Source: Ustulina deusta
Taxonomy: Eukaryota > Ascomycota > Sordariomycetes > Xylariales > Xylariaceae
Assembly: GCA_023159155.1 (NCBI GenBank)
Contig: JAJNNX010000008.1
Location: forward strand, 1,302,001 to 1,366,000
Reading direction: 5' to 3'
DNA: 64,000 nt
Position 1 is the stretch's first letter. Each line of letters starts with the position of its first letter. Positions 25,956 to 36,740 of this stretch are shown here, piece after piece. The translations under genes and the position numbers were made by a program. Under the pieces are notes generated by a model. The model worked only from the letters and a program-made list of their open reading frames with translations. It was not told the origin of the DNA and did no database searches.

Positions 25956-27967
25956 TTAGCAAATCCTGAACTCCTCTCCATCGAGTCTTGAAATTTTGCG
26001 AGTTATGTAGTCCCACACCCCAACAGAACGTCTGCGCTTTTCGTCAGAGTCTCCTGCGTCAGAGTCTCCTTCGCCAGAGCCGTCTTCACTGGCCCCTCCT
26101 TCGCCGGAGCCTTCTTCACCGGAGTCTTCTTCGCCAGAGCCTTCGCCAGAGTCTTCTTCGCCAGAGCCTTCGCCAGAGTCTTCTTCGCCGGAGCCTTCTT
26201 CGCCAGCGCCTTCTTCGTCAGAGTGTGCTTCGTCAACGGCCCACCTACCACAGCATTCGTCGTCATAGCCCTGCTCCATTTCAAGCAGGATACAATCCCC
26301 GCTTACCAGGACCCATTGGTTATCCCTTTCACGTAAGATGCACGGCTCGAAAGCACCACTCACAAGGCACACGAGATCACCTTTCTTTGCTGCTTCTGGA
26401 CATAGGCCGAGTTTTCCTTCGGCAGTGATGAAAACTCTAGTTTCGTTGCATCCGATTGCGACGTTGGTACTAGTTGCTTCATTTATCGTGTCCGGTCCGA
26501 GCTATAATGGATAATCAGCGAAAAATTAAATAAAGAAGAAATATTCCTGGTTTGAAATCTATGTTAAGCACCTACCTCTGTCTCGATACCACTTCTCAAT
26601 AACATAGCTACATCCTTTCCTGATATGCGGCGGATGGCTAAAACATTAGCGTAGTCAATTTAAGGTTTATGCACACTAAACTTACCTTCCATGATGGAGG
26701 CTGGCCAGCCATGGACCTGAGCGCCACGTTGCATAGATTTGAAATCATTAACCAAACGCCCCACATCTCGTATTCTGGTTAAAAAGCTCTCCTGGCGTAT
26801 GTGTATCACAGGGCCTTGTGCATCAATACGACCATATCGACAACCTCTGACGACGAGGTGTTGTGGCGCGAAGTCACGAACGTCGGGGAGGCGTTCGGTA
26901 CGGAAATATTGATTATATTGAGATCTCCTGTGGCGATAGAAGAAGACTTCCAAATGCGGAATAAAACGGGTTTTGTCGGTGGTTTCGGTCCAATCTGGAA
27001 CCCAGGATGGCAGGCCTTGAATAGATTGAGGATGTCGAATCATCGATAACAATGCGAGTCCTGCCTCTTCGAGGACTAAAAGTGCGAATTGGTGAAAAAG
27101 TTCCTCGGCGCTTTGATTATAGTTAATGAACCTTTCTGGTCTTCGTAGCTGATACGTGATTAACGGAATCAAGGCTAGGATCCGGTCATGTGGCTCTGTT
27201 GATTGGCATAAGCTTGTTCCAGCCGCGAGGAGAAGCATTTGCTGAGCTGCAGTTTCGGCTCCAGTCAACTGTGCTTGAAAGTACTCCTCATTAATTTGTA
27301 ATGGTACCGGAAATTTCAAGATACTGTAGTTTCGTGCGCCGCCGTAGAGGAAGTGGGTGAGTGTCTCAAAACTTGCAGTATCATGGCCACACATAAATTC
27401 AGGTCGACGAGATTTCATCAACTCTTGAACAGCCCATATCCTTGAAAACCAGGGGCGCTGAAACAGTTCTTCTGTTTCGCGAATGATTTGCTGCTGGGAG
27501 AGGGGCGTGGTGTTAGGACCGGTCTGCTGCCTTCTCCCAGTAAGATACGGCCACAAGTTCCGACTGCCCGGTGTATGGACTCCTAGGAATATAACCGTTT
27601 GATAGGCGGCAACAAATATTTGGCCCATGATTCCGACTTGAGAACTCTTCTCTGTTTTATCGGACTGATTTATGCAGATCGCGTCAATCCACAGAGTTCG
27701 AGGCCTGTTTGGGTACCTTAGGTGACGGAGTGCGTTATAACAGTTGAATGGAACGTCAAGTTGATCATGGCTCTCGTTACAGATAATGGTCACACGAGTG
27801 CTGCTGCTAGCACCCCAAGTGTAGGAAACAGCATCGAAGCTGTCTGGTTCGATTCTGATAGATTTGATATTGCAATGTATGACGGGGTCTTGAAACGAGC
27901 TCGGAGATAATTCCAACACTCGAATCTCACCATCGCGAAGCGGCACATATCGGTATTTTAATGACAT
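25956..27967 (-). CDS. HET-domain heterokaryon incompatibility protein, three exons
   Basis: Proposed exons are 26686-27967, 26576-26637 and 25956-26501. The introns of 48 bp (GTAAGT..TTTTAG) and 74 bp (GTAGGT..TTATAG) join all frames, giving about 629 residues. The N-terminal HET domain is clear: FDAVSYTWG at about 44-52, LWIDAICINQSD at about 92-103, then QVGIMGQIFVAAYQTVIFLG. Proteins of this family mediate cell death on fusion of unlike hyphae. After splicing, the region around 470-515 (KLGLCPEAAKKGDLVCLVSG, then PCILRERDNQWVLVSGDC) matches the usual C-terminal end of HET-domain proteins, which supports the exon model. An unusual acidic Glu/Ser/Gly tail with nine-residue repeats follows (about 540-602), then a basic end. 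The start is the first ATG before the domain. No partner gene is obvious. Confidence 0.88.
26045..26230 (-). repeat. Coding minisatellite, 27-bp units, acidic tail of the HET protein
   Basis: Imperfect 27-bp units encode runs of the form SGEEDSGEG on the minus strand. Two adjacent units near 26130-26190 are essentially identical and others have drifted. All unit lengths are multiples of three, so copy-number change would keep the frame. Antisense frames across it are artefacts of the repeat. Confidence 0.85.
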
Positions 27968-30910
27968 ATTTAGGGTTCGTGAAGGACATAGTACATAAAG
28001 AGAGACGAGTGTGCGTTTCTTCGTTCCATTTTATAGTAAGGGGGGTCAAGGGACTTTAACAAGTCTTGGTAGCTGACTTGTCGCTCACCGCCACTCTAGG
28101 CCTAGGGAGCACAAAGCCCAACCCAATGTTCAGAGTCGAGGGACTTGGGCTTGTACCTGGCGCATTACAGCATGGGCCGAAACAGAACCAATCCTGGGAG
28201 AATAGACTCAAAAGACTAGGAAAACACCATGGGGTGGCTCAAGATTGTCACGACAATCTAACCTAACTCTCTTCTACGAGATCTACGGCGATTGGTACAA
28301 GCTTAAGAGAGGGAGGAGAAGTGATGAAAGCGAAGGTAAGATTGCGTTATCGTTGTGTGTGAAATTTACGAGGTTCTCCTGTCGCTGCGGATAGTCAACC
28401 TAGAAATATGTATGGCGTCTCCACTACTGACATTTTCTATCTTAAGACGCAAAATTCTTTATCCGGGTCTGTGAAGAGTGCCATACCATCAACAAACTCA
28501 TTTTCGAGAGGCTTCCCACCGCATTGGTGAACAGCAAGTCTTGAAAGAATTCTTGATCTACGCAACTATTTCCTGAAATTACTAGGAATCTAGTATTCTA
28601 CAGGCTGCTTCTGATATTACATATTAGCCTGTTTCCCTAGGCCACGGTGTACGTCTAATTTCGCTTGAATTGCACGTGGACAGGGAGGGAAAAAGTATTT
28701 TATAACAACACCCCGAATGTATTCCATCACATAAAAACCACCAGCTAGCACAACCATAATTGTCTGACCAGTGAAGACCCCCACAGCATGCTATTATTGA
28801 CGAGGTGGGTTGCGCTTGCATCCGTCCAGCCAGATACTATCTACATAGCACAAGAGACCAGCCAGTCCTACCTCTGCGGATAGCCAGTCAGAAGATGGCT
28901 ATGTGGCCGAAGGGAGTAATTGCGATCAGTTTGTTCTCGAAATTCTAGGGCATCATTCACAATGAGTTGGGATGCATTCACCAGAGTCATTTTTACCAAT
29001 CGCCAGACGGCTTAATTCCAGAGCTTTACTTTATCCTGGTTAAGCGATCTCCTTTGCCCCCCATCACACCACGGAAAAACTGCTGTGGTAACCTGCAGAT
29101 GAAACAAGGATTTCTGGCCTACATGAAGAGGTGGTGAACTTCACGTCTGAATAGTCAACGGCAGGGAACGTATGACGTCATAAAAGCCACCCACGTAAAC
29201 ACAGACTCCAGGGAGAGACTTGGAGATTCTCCTAAGAGGCGATAGGGCATGGCTGTTGGATTGTTAGTTAGGAGCTACTCCAGCCGGCCGTCTCCCTATT
29301 CGTGTTGTGATACCCTGTGGGTTTGACAATCATGTGTCATAACTTACCGTAGAACGCCCGACGAGGAAACTTGAGGCGGAATTGTGCCAAAGTTTTGTGC
29401 GGATTATCTGGGTGGGTGGCAAGAGACAGTCAGTGTAACTCGCTGATATTACATTTGTGCAGGCTTGTCGCCCAAAGTAATCAGCTGCTGGCACTGTCGT
29501 GTCGGTGCGACGTAGTAAATCAAGTATTTCGGTCTGTAACTTTAACCTCCCAAGACATCTGGCTATTTCTGTTACTTTTAGAATTGGTGTCAACTTCCAT
29601 GGACTTCCAGAGAGGATGTCTAAATTGTTGAATACGTAGAGAGTAAACATATGATGACGCCCAAACGCCGATAGGACCTATAAAAAACCCAGAATTTTCG
29701 ATATGATGAGTGACATTCTGCAGGCGTTGTCCAACAATATTAAATAACTATACCTTTGACGCAACTTCGCGTGCTGTGAGATTGGTGTCAGAATTGCTCC
29801 AGGTATGTAAGGGTCGGCTTTAACATGAAATAGCATCCACTAACGAGGGATAACCAGAGAAGGGAACAACTTCGAGAGCTCGTGCGAGGTTAGGGCTTCT
29901 ATAGTACCGGAATATAGCGCCTGATCATGCAAGGTAGGAGGCAGCGCATTCCCTATCCCTTGGTATTCCCCCTTGAGCCAACCACCTCATGGTTCTCCCT
30001 CTAGTGGGCATGCGGTTAGTTGCACTGCATTAAGCCGAGTGGTGCCGGGCCTTCTGCCATCAGAATAACCTGGATAACCAAAGCGGTGTATTGGGAACGC
30101 TGCAGTGGGCTTTGAAAATCCCATTTTCCTCTGTTCTCCAAGGCAAAAACTCCCGAGTCCCCTTGTTCCGATTCGCACTCACACGTAGCACTTGGGATTC
30201 CCTTAGCAAAGTCCTAGTATTAATTACATTGCCAACTCTGTTTTTGACAGCTAGCTTGTAAGATAGACCAACGGCTAGCGGCATAATCCTCCTGCCACGC
30301 CCGTGTCAATAGCTGTTAATTATAGCCTATCTATGCCATCACTGAAACAGGGTGCCGCGACTTTTGCCAGACACATACAAGCGGGTACGTTGGTTGAACT
30401 GACTCCTTAACCTTGTGGTTGCCTGGTGCTCACCGCCTTGGAAGCTATGTGTGACTACGTCAGCTCTAAAATGGCACGAGTCAAGGGAAGAGGTTCAGAC
30501 GGCAAGATGTCCCGCGTCTCCAGCTCGTGATTCGGACTGCCTATGACAATTGGAAAGAGAAAGCTATCGGCTTATCGTGAAGGCGTGACGACTGTCCTGA
30601 TTGCTGTGATGAGGAGAGCAATCATAGCTCAGGGCCCTAACTCCTCTCTTTCGCGCTGCTGGACATCAAACAGTGCATCCATTGATTATTCATATAGATT
30701 GCGACGTTTTTATACCGGAGTCGCCCCAGTCTGTATCAACACCATTACACCTCCGGCTGATTTAAGGTCTCCGCGCCTGTCACGGAACTACATTGAACCA
30801 GCGCCGAAGACCAGGATTACGCGGCACGGGCCATCGCCCGTGCCATATATATATTAGGACAACAGGACTAGCTAGCAGACGGTGAACTTCCTCCTTCGTT
30901 CAATAACAAT
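27968..30910. other. Long intergenic region without a recognised gene
   Basis: About 2.9 kb of normal-composition sequence upstream of the first HET gene. Several open frames of 60-106 codons occur on both strands (for example 29330-29650 minus and 30543-30857 plus). None shows a recognisable domain, convincing splice sites or a consistent frame. It could hide a decayed gene or a non-coding transcript. The first 100 bp contain the HET promoter, with a CT-rich stretch (minus-strand GTCTCTCTTT) shortly before the ATG. Confidence 0.4.
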
Positions 30911-30913
30911 GGG

Positions 30914-31600
30914 TCAATACTGGAACCACCAGCAGTGTGAACTGTGAGAGCACCAATCAGTGCCGATGAATCTTCCGCAAGACACTGTGCTGACGTCTAG
31001 GAGCACCTCATGGTCGTCGATATCCTCGTACGGCTGCTGACCCATGATCTCGTAGATAGTCGAGCCCAGAGCAGAGAGGTCCGTCACCGCCGTCAACGGT
31101 TCATCCACAGTCGCAGTCGGTCGCAGCGGGTGCCCTCAAACACCGACCCCCTCGAACGCCGACGCTCGCTTCCCGTCAATAAACGACCCGGAGAATTCGA
31201 TAACGTGGAGTTGAAGTGCGGAGTCCAGCAGGAGAGTCTCGGCCTTGGCGTCCCACTGGATTACTTCGTTTGAGTGGGGGAGCCGTAGCGCCCTCTGTGG
31301 CATCGCAGGCCCACTGCGGGCTCCGCGACGCCGCGGTGCTGCCGTTAGACACTTGCAAGGACTGCCTAAAGGTGCCATTGGCCATGTACTCGAGCACGAG
31401 CCCGTGCTTAGGGGAGCAGTCGACTATCTGCACTCGTTCAGGCTGGGGTGCGGTCTGTCAGTCTTCACGCTTGATCCTCCTAATGTCGACGACAAGTAGT
31501 ATTCTTCGTACCCCTATATCCATAGTACCGCCTATCGCACCGGAGCAGACGTTACGAAATATAGTTAGGAGACTTCTGGATGGGAAATTCGCGTTACAGA
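30914..31600 (-). pseudogene. Broken protein-kinase-like gene
   Basis: Pieces of one kinase fold appear in order on the minus strand in different frames. VLEYMANGTFRQSLQ, at about 31380-31433, is the hinge region. HSNEVIQWDAKAETLLLDSA, near 31240-31300, stands where a functional kinase has HRDxKPEN. VIEFSGSFIDGKRAS follows in the DFG position. Past an in-frame stop (31136-31138) come DLSALGSTIYEIM and GQQPYEDIDDHEV near 31000-31090, then DVSTVSCGRFI, typical of the C-lobe in a fungal kinase family. At least one frameshift and one stop separate them, and the catalytic Asn and DFG Asp are changed. The N-lobe is only faintly visible up to about 31600. It lies between two HET genes on the same strand. 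Confidence 0.72.
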
Positions 31601-31717
31601 TTGGAGCAGAACAACAAACGGTAGGATGAACGCCCCCAGAAGTTATTATTTAGCTATATGTCGGAAGCTACAATTATTCCTACCCTGATAGTATATTATG
31701 TTATACCCAAGGCATGT

Positions 31718-33664
31718 TTAGACTTCCAGATTTATAGAATATACTATCCAGGCACATGTATGCCTTCCTGCTATTTTTGAGAGTATTGAACTATCCATTT
31801 TGTTTTTCGAGCTGCCGTCCCTCGATATTAGATGTGTAAAAACCTCCAAGTCGGTCCGCGCCTGGCTGGCCGTTTCTAGCGGGTCGCGGGCATTGCCTGT
31901 GACCTCGGCTAGGAATAATGAGAAAACGTCAGGCAGTGAAGCTGTAATTCTTGACGGGCCGGCGCTTATTGGCTCCATGTCGATGAGGGGTTGAAAGGGG
32001 TGTTGGGAACAAGGCAAAACCTCGGCCCTCAGGTTAACAACATTCGGTATATTAACCTGATTGCTAAAGGAACGAAGATTTGGGATCTTGCTCAAGAGTT
32101 CGTCCCAATTCATGGATGATCTTCGGTGTGTCCTTGTGAATAGTCTTTCTGAAATTTCGACGTACCGGCCGCAATCAAAGGCTATAATGTTTGAAGAGCG
32201 GAATACTAACCCCACCATGACCGGGGGCCCATTGGACTTTTGAATAGCTAATTTCAGAGCCCTAATGCCATCACTGCAAGGCATGCTGCCCAAAAGTATT
32301 CGACTCTCGCAGTCCCAAGATGCTTCTGGCAATAAATCGAACACTGCGTATTCCGATGGCACATGGATTGACCCATCATCAAGTCTCGGGCGCTCAGGGT
32401 CATGTTGTTGAGGAGACGTTGTGATATAAATTGTTGATCGGTGGGTAGACGGGTGCTTGTCGAGATCCTCGATCTCTGTAATAGATTCCTCCGCTCTCTG
32501 AAATACATTATAGCCTATCTTTCGAAGTAAGATACCCACAGCCTTGCTATGTTCTCCCTGGTATTCAAGGCATAAGAAAAATCTGCTGTTCTTGTCTGTG
32601 GGAACTTGACGGAGTACGGCCGTCATCTGAATCCCCTTGTTTGTCATAGTGTGATGACTTCCAGGGATCGATCGACAGATTCTTCTATTGAACTTGAACT
32701 GAGACGGCGAGTCTGCCAGGATGCCGCAGAATTGCCCTTCCAGATGGGGCTGCCCAGTATGCCAAGCGAAAAGACTCAGGTCGGGCGTTGACTTGATGAT
32801 TTCTAGTTGTAGGCGTTGAAATGCAGCCCTCGCACCTTCGCCATAAATGAGTGGCATATAAAGACCGAAAATCCCTAGGAGGCTGTATGCTATATCCTCT
32901 GGCCGTCCAGACTTGCGGCTCGATGCCCAGCTCATCCTGGCTTCGACCGAATACTCCCATAGCGGGACCCTGCCCAGCAAGGCTTCAGGGGCGACTTTGG
33001 TAATCTCGCTGATCTCGTTTCCGAGCTCATTCAAGTTCCTTGGCCCTTCATCCTGTAGCGTACCGATCGAGTTCCATGCACCATCATAAAATTCCAATTT
33101 TTTGCTAGCTAGGAGTTCTTGCAATGTCCAACACCGCGAAAACCAACGGCAGGGTTCGTTGTCCTTGGCATACAACTGCCGTCGGGGATAAGCGCTGCCA
33201 TTATTGGAGTATATGGTCTCGCTGGAAGAGTCAACCAGGTAGACTAGACAGACGTCGGCTTCTGAGTACCATCAAAACATCGAGTTGATGCTCTCAGTCA
33301 ATTCTGCACTGTTGGATTTGTCGATACAACAGCTGTCGATCCAGACGTAGTTATAACCTAGGTCCAGGGCGCGACGACAAGTATAGTAAATCTTGCGGTA
33401 AGCGTTTTGTTTATCGGGGTGAAGAGAATTTTCAAACGGGTTGCTGAAATTGCGACGTTCATTGTACGTGACTTCATCGACTTTGTGTGCCCATTTGCCA
33501 GTTTTCTCGTCTTGCCAGCCCCATGTATGAGAAAGAATTGCATACTTGGGCTTTGCATCGTCACCTAGGTAACTTTCTTCATGTTCCTCATTTTCTCCAT
33601 GTAGACGGGTATCGAATTCGATTTTGAAGTCGTTTACGACTTTGGTAGCGTTAATAAGTCGCAT
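31718..33664 (-). pseudogene. HET-domain protein gene with one premature TGA
   Basis: One continuous minus-strand frame of 649 codons is interrupted only by TGA at 33272-33274 (codon 131). The N-terminal HET domain resembles the HET-E/HET-D class. It reads KPKYAILSHTWG at about 38-49, RRALDLGYNYVWIDSCCIDK at about 97-116 and ELTESINSMF at 121-130. After the stop it continues in frame with WYSEADVCLVYL, FSRCWTLQELLA and the family block AYSLLGIFGLYMPLIYGEG. Relatives usually have Arg at the stop position, so CGA to TGA by one transition is the simplest explanation. No intron can remove the stop without losing conserved residues. The rest of the frame is intact, so inactivation is recent, or it is a sequencing error, or an in-frame restart at 33175 gives a shorter protein without the domain's start. 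Confidence 0.85.
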
Positions 33665-33727
33665 TGTGGTTGAGTTTGCCGTTTCACTGCCAGCGCAACC
33701 TTTTCAAGGCCAACGAGCAGAGATACA

Positions 33728-33740
33728 CCTATATATCTTG
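33728..33740 (-). promoter_or_regulatory. Possible TATA box of the second HET gene
   Basis: Minus-strand AGATATATAGGTG lies about 65-75 bp upstream of the ATG at 33664, a plausible place for a TATA element. No other promoter feature is clear. Confidence 0.3.
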
Positions 33741-34590
33741 GAAATCTGGGAGGTTTTAGACCAGTATTCCCTTGGAGGGCGCAGCAAGAGCTGCGCTGTC
33801 GACTGATATAGGCTGCCTACCTAGTGAAAGTGCAAATGCTACCCAAGCCCCCCAACTCTGCTGCGCCCTCAATATTGCATGCACGATTCATACTTATATG
33901 GTGGTGCAGCGGCGATAGTCCTCAGCCTACCGCGGCTACCTGTCACGGAACAGAACTGCAGCACTATACCGTAACACTACCAAAAGATAGAACGTAGTCA
34001 AGTCGGGAGCTTGACCTCGTCTGCAGTCTGTATATGGGAACTGTGACACTACCCCAACCTGTCCCTACACACCCGTGGGTGTTGGAGGGGTGGAGGGGAG
34101 GAGAAATCGTCTGGAAAAGCCGACTTCACATCGCATTCTACCTATAGTGCATAGTAGCTGTGAAAACCAAGAGGGGTACTAGAAACATCCAACCAACCTC
34201 ATAGCTTCAAAGCTAGGGAATACACCTACCTGCAGCCTATGCATGCCGCTGAGGATGTCATTTCGTTCTATGTGACATGCTGATCCCTTACCTTGATTGA
34301 GAAACCTAGCTCAATCATCTGTAGAGTGGAATTAATCCAGTACCCCTTCACTTACTCCACGATCGCCGGACTAACATCTAGCCGCCCCGCAAACTACGTG
34401 ATGTAGATTCTCCAAATGCTTACTCATCCGGCCCTGCACTGCACCACACTTCATTCATTTGACTGGTCTGCAGAAAAGAGAGCCCCTAGAGTTGGCAATC
34501 AGCTACGTGGATGATACGCATAAGACCAGCCCTCAAATTTACATGCATCGCCCCAAGCGCCAACAAGAGAGGAGACATTTGGCATGAAAC
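33741..34590. other. Intergenic region between the second HET gene and the decarboxylase
   Basis: Normal-composition, non-coding sequence. It holds the upstream region of the HET gene and the 3' flank of the decarboxylase gene. No RNA gene or repeat recognised. Confidence 0.5.
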
Positions 34591-34593
34591 ACA

Positions 34594-34599
34594 TTTATT
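34594..34599 (-). terminator. Polyadenylation signal AATAAA of the decarboxylase gene
   Basis: AATAAA on the minus strand, about 83 bp past the stop codon of the decarboxylase frame, within the usual range for a fungal 3' UTR. Confidence 0.5.
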
Positions 34600-34681
34600 T
34601 TCTCTCTATGTAGGTATAAGTAGGTAAGTAGTATGAAATTTCCTATATGCCGGTTCATCTCATTCACCTCCCTGTCCGATC

Positions 34682-35827
34682 TCATGCCAGATGCTGCTCG
34701 GTCTTGACGGGACCCTCACCGACACCCGTCTGTATGATCCTGCTGACTCCGCCCGCGATCAGGGTCGCCACGGCCTCCTCGAGCTGCACGCCGCCGGAGG
34801 CGTACGACTTGGCCTCGGCCTTCCACCCCTCGGTGCTGGCGAGCAGGGGGTAGAAGGTGCCCACGATGGCGGCCGTGTCCTGCTCGAGGTAGTACACGAC
34901 GCAGTTCGGGCCGGCATCGAACGTGTAGGCGGCGACCGTCTTGCCGGCGGCGGCGTTGATGGCCTCGACGGCGCGCACGGCGGCCCGCGAGACGTCGTTC
35001 ATGTAGTAGATGGGCGGGTAGGTGTCGGCGCAGGTGGAGTGGAACGAGTTGGAGTCCTTCATGGTGACCTCGGCGAACTTGGCAAAGTCTTGCGCCGCTA
35101 CGGCCTCCTCCATGAGCTTCATGTGCTTGGGCACGACGTTGGCGATGCGCTCCTTGAAGAGATCGGACGTCGCCACCGTCTGCTGCATGCCCGACGTCGA
35201 GCTGACGCCCTTCTTGGCGGCCGAGGCGACGAGCACCAGCGCCCGCATCTCGGGCCAGTGCGACGCCGGGGCCACCTCCACGGCCTTGGAGTCGAGGCCG
35301 TCGGCCTGCGACCCCATCTGCCACGCCACGTACCCGCCGAACAGGCTGCGGCAGGCGGAGCCGCTGCCCTGGCGCGCGATCAGGGAGAGCTCGGTGGGCG
35401 AATTGGGCAGCTCGTAGAGATCGGCGATGGCGCGCACGAGGGCGGCGAAGCCGGCGGCGGACGAGGCCAGGCCGGCGGCGGTGGGGAAGTTGTTCTCGGA
35501 GACGATGCGCAGCGGGAAGGACGAGAGCTTGGGCAGCGAGGCGTCCTTCTGCTCGAGGGCGGCCCGCAGAGCCCGCAGCTCGCGCAGACACGCCTGGGTC
35601 CGGGCGCCCGAGATGTCGGAGGGCGCGCCGTTGAGCGTCAGGCTGTCCTCGCCCGTGTAGGAGCTCGAGCAGGTGGCGGTGGTCAGCGTCCGCAGATCGG
35701 CCTGCGACAGGGTCACGGAGAGCGACGAGTTGGTGGGCAGGTTGAGCTTCGCATCTCGCTTGCCCCAGTACTTGACGACGGCGATGTTGACGGGCGCCGT
35801 CGTGCTCGCGCGGTAGATCTCGGCCAT
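34682..35827 (-). CDS. MVD1: Diphosphomevalonate decarboxylase (mevalonate pathway)
   Basis: A 381-residue intact frame. The enzyme uses ATP to decarboxylate mevalonate 5-diphosphate to isopentenyl diphosphate, feeding ergosterol and other isoprenoids; it is a GHMP-kinase-fold protein. Family blocks are complete: VNIAVVKYWGKRDAKLNLP (13-31), the glycine/serine-rich ATP loop FPTAAGLASSAAGF (114-127), RQGSGSACRSLFGGYVAW (152-169) with the catalytic Arg at about 160, and YTFDAGPNCVVYYL (301-314) with the catalytic Asp at about 304. Length is slightly below the usual 390-400 residues, with no internal gap in a conserved block. The start context is ACCATGG. It needs no intron and is strongly GC-rich at third positions, unlike its neighbours. 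The 395-codon antisense frame is a GC-bias shadow. None of the neighbours belongs to the sterol pathway. Confidence 0.96.
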   Translation of the reverse strand: MAEIYRASTTAPVNIAVVKYWGKRDAKLNLPTNSSLSVTLSQADLRTLTTATCSSSYTGEDSLTLNGAPSDISGARTQACLRELRALRAALEQKDASLPKLSSFPLRIVSENNFPTAAGLASSAAGFAALVRAIADLYELPNSPTELSLIARQGSGSACRSLFGGYVAWQMGSQADGLDSKAVEVAPASHWPEMRALVLVASAAKKGVSSTSGMQQTVATSDLFKERIANVVPKHMKLMEEAVAAQDFAKFAEVTMKDSNSFHSTCADTYPPIYYMNDVSRAAVRAVEAINAAAGKTVAAYTFDAGPNCVVYYLEQDTAAIVGTFYPLLASTEGWKAEAKSYASGGVQLEEAVATLIAGGVSRIIQTGVGEGPVKTEQHLA

Positions 35828-35890
35828 GGTGTCCCTTGTTCCCTTTTCGCTTCGCTTATTCTCGCTTCTCTTTTCTAATTGGACTCAAAC
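35828..35890 (-). promoter_or_regulatory. Decarboxylase 5' leader with CCAAT box
   Basis: On the minus strand, CCAATTAG (35873-35880) lies about 50 bp before the ATG and is followed by a purine-rich AAAAGAGAAGCGAGAA leader. CCAAT boxes are common in fungal housekeeping promoters. No sterol-regulatory element was found. Confidence 0.35.
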
Positions 35891-36740
35891 GCGAGGAACT
35901 CGAAGGACGGCGTCGCTGAATGAATATAAACAAGAGAGGTAGGTCGTGGTCGTGGCTGTTGTTGTTGTTGGGTAAGTCGGTGGGATTATTATTAGAAGCA
36001 GTTGTAGTCAGCAATCAGCATTTGATATTAGTGTGTTTGGAGGGGCTTTTTTCATATGAGCGAGGGGTCCCGATGGCGGGGTCGGTTCGATCCTCCAAGT
36101 AGATAGCGGCCAGGGACATTTTGGTCTCATTCCTACCCTATCAGGGGCCTTCGTTGGCTGCTAAGCTAACCTGGGTCCTGTGCATTAGGTTAGCGGGTTG
36201 CAGGGGTCGGTGATTCCACAGGCCTGGGCGAGCGCTAGCCAGTATCCAAGCGGTGATATCGGCCTTGCCAGAACGGGAGCTTCCCGACGACAACGCCTAC
36301 CTATCTCAATCAGCTTATAGCGGACCAGCTGCATGAAGGACACATCATGACACAACACAACGTGAGACGGAGGATCAGCAAAAAGCACGACACAGGAATC
36401 CAAATCATAGACAGATATTCGATGCCCCTTTGCCATGAACATGTTTATTTGGCAGCCATTCTACCCCGGTCTTCTGCCCGACCCAATCTCCCACTCAACC
36501 TCATCGGTAACAATTAATTGACTCAAACATCAAAATGATGTGTTCCATCCATCCAGGTCCATCTTTGCCAACTCAGACCGAATCTTGACCTCCCCCAAAA
36601 TATCAACCGCCTCCTTGCCGAGACCCTGCTCGAGATATGCCAACATCTTTGCAACTTATCCAATCCGGAAACCCCAGTTCCAACCAACAGCTTCTCCGTT
36701 CAAACGGTACTTCTTCATTCTTCGTGGGGGTATATTTGGC
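35891..36740. other. Intergenic region with a minus-strand open frame of unknown meaning
   Basis: Contains the decarboxylase upstream region and the 3' flank of the next gene. A minus-strand frame of 85 codons (36185-36442, starting MFMAKGHRISVYDLDSC) could be a further exon of the gene at 36741-37721, but I see no splice sites that join them convincingly. Confidence 0.35.

Noticed and set aside
25988..26428. 146-codon plus-strand frame rich in Arg-Gln-Ser-Leu-Leu repeats
   Set aside because: It is the antisense reading of the 27-bp coding minisatellite of the HET gene; the repeat length, a multiple of three, keeps every frame open.
29330..29650. 106-codon minus-strand frame and its 86-codon antisense partner
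   Set aside because: Neither shows a domain, signal, transmembrane segment or plausible splice context, and the two overlap each other.
34691..35878. 395-codon plus-strand open frame and a 291-codon minus-strand frame over the decarboxylase gene
   Set aside because: Both are shadows of a GC-rich third-position-biased gene. Their translations are Gly/Arg/Val-rich without any domain, while the 381-codon minus frame matches the enzyme from end to end.
36078..36100. tRNA-like B-box GGTTCGATCC
   Set aside because: No acceptor-stem pairing, A box or cloverleaf could be built around it.
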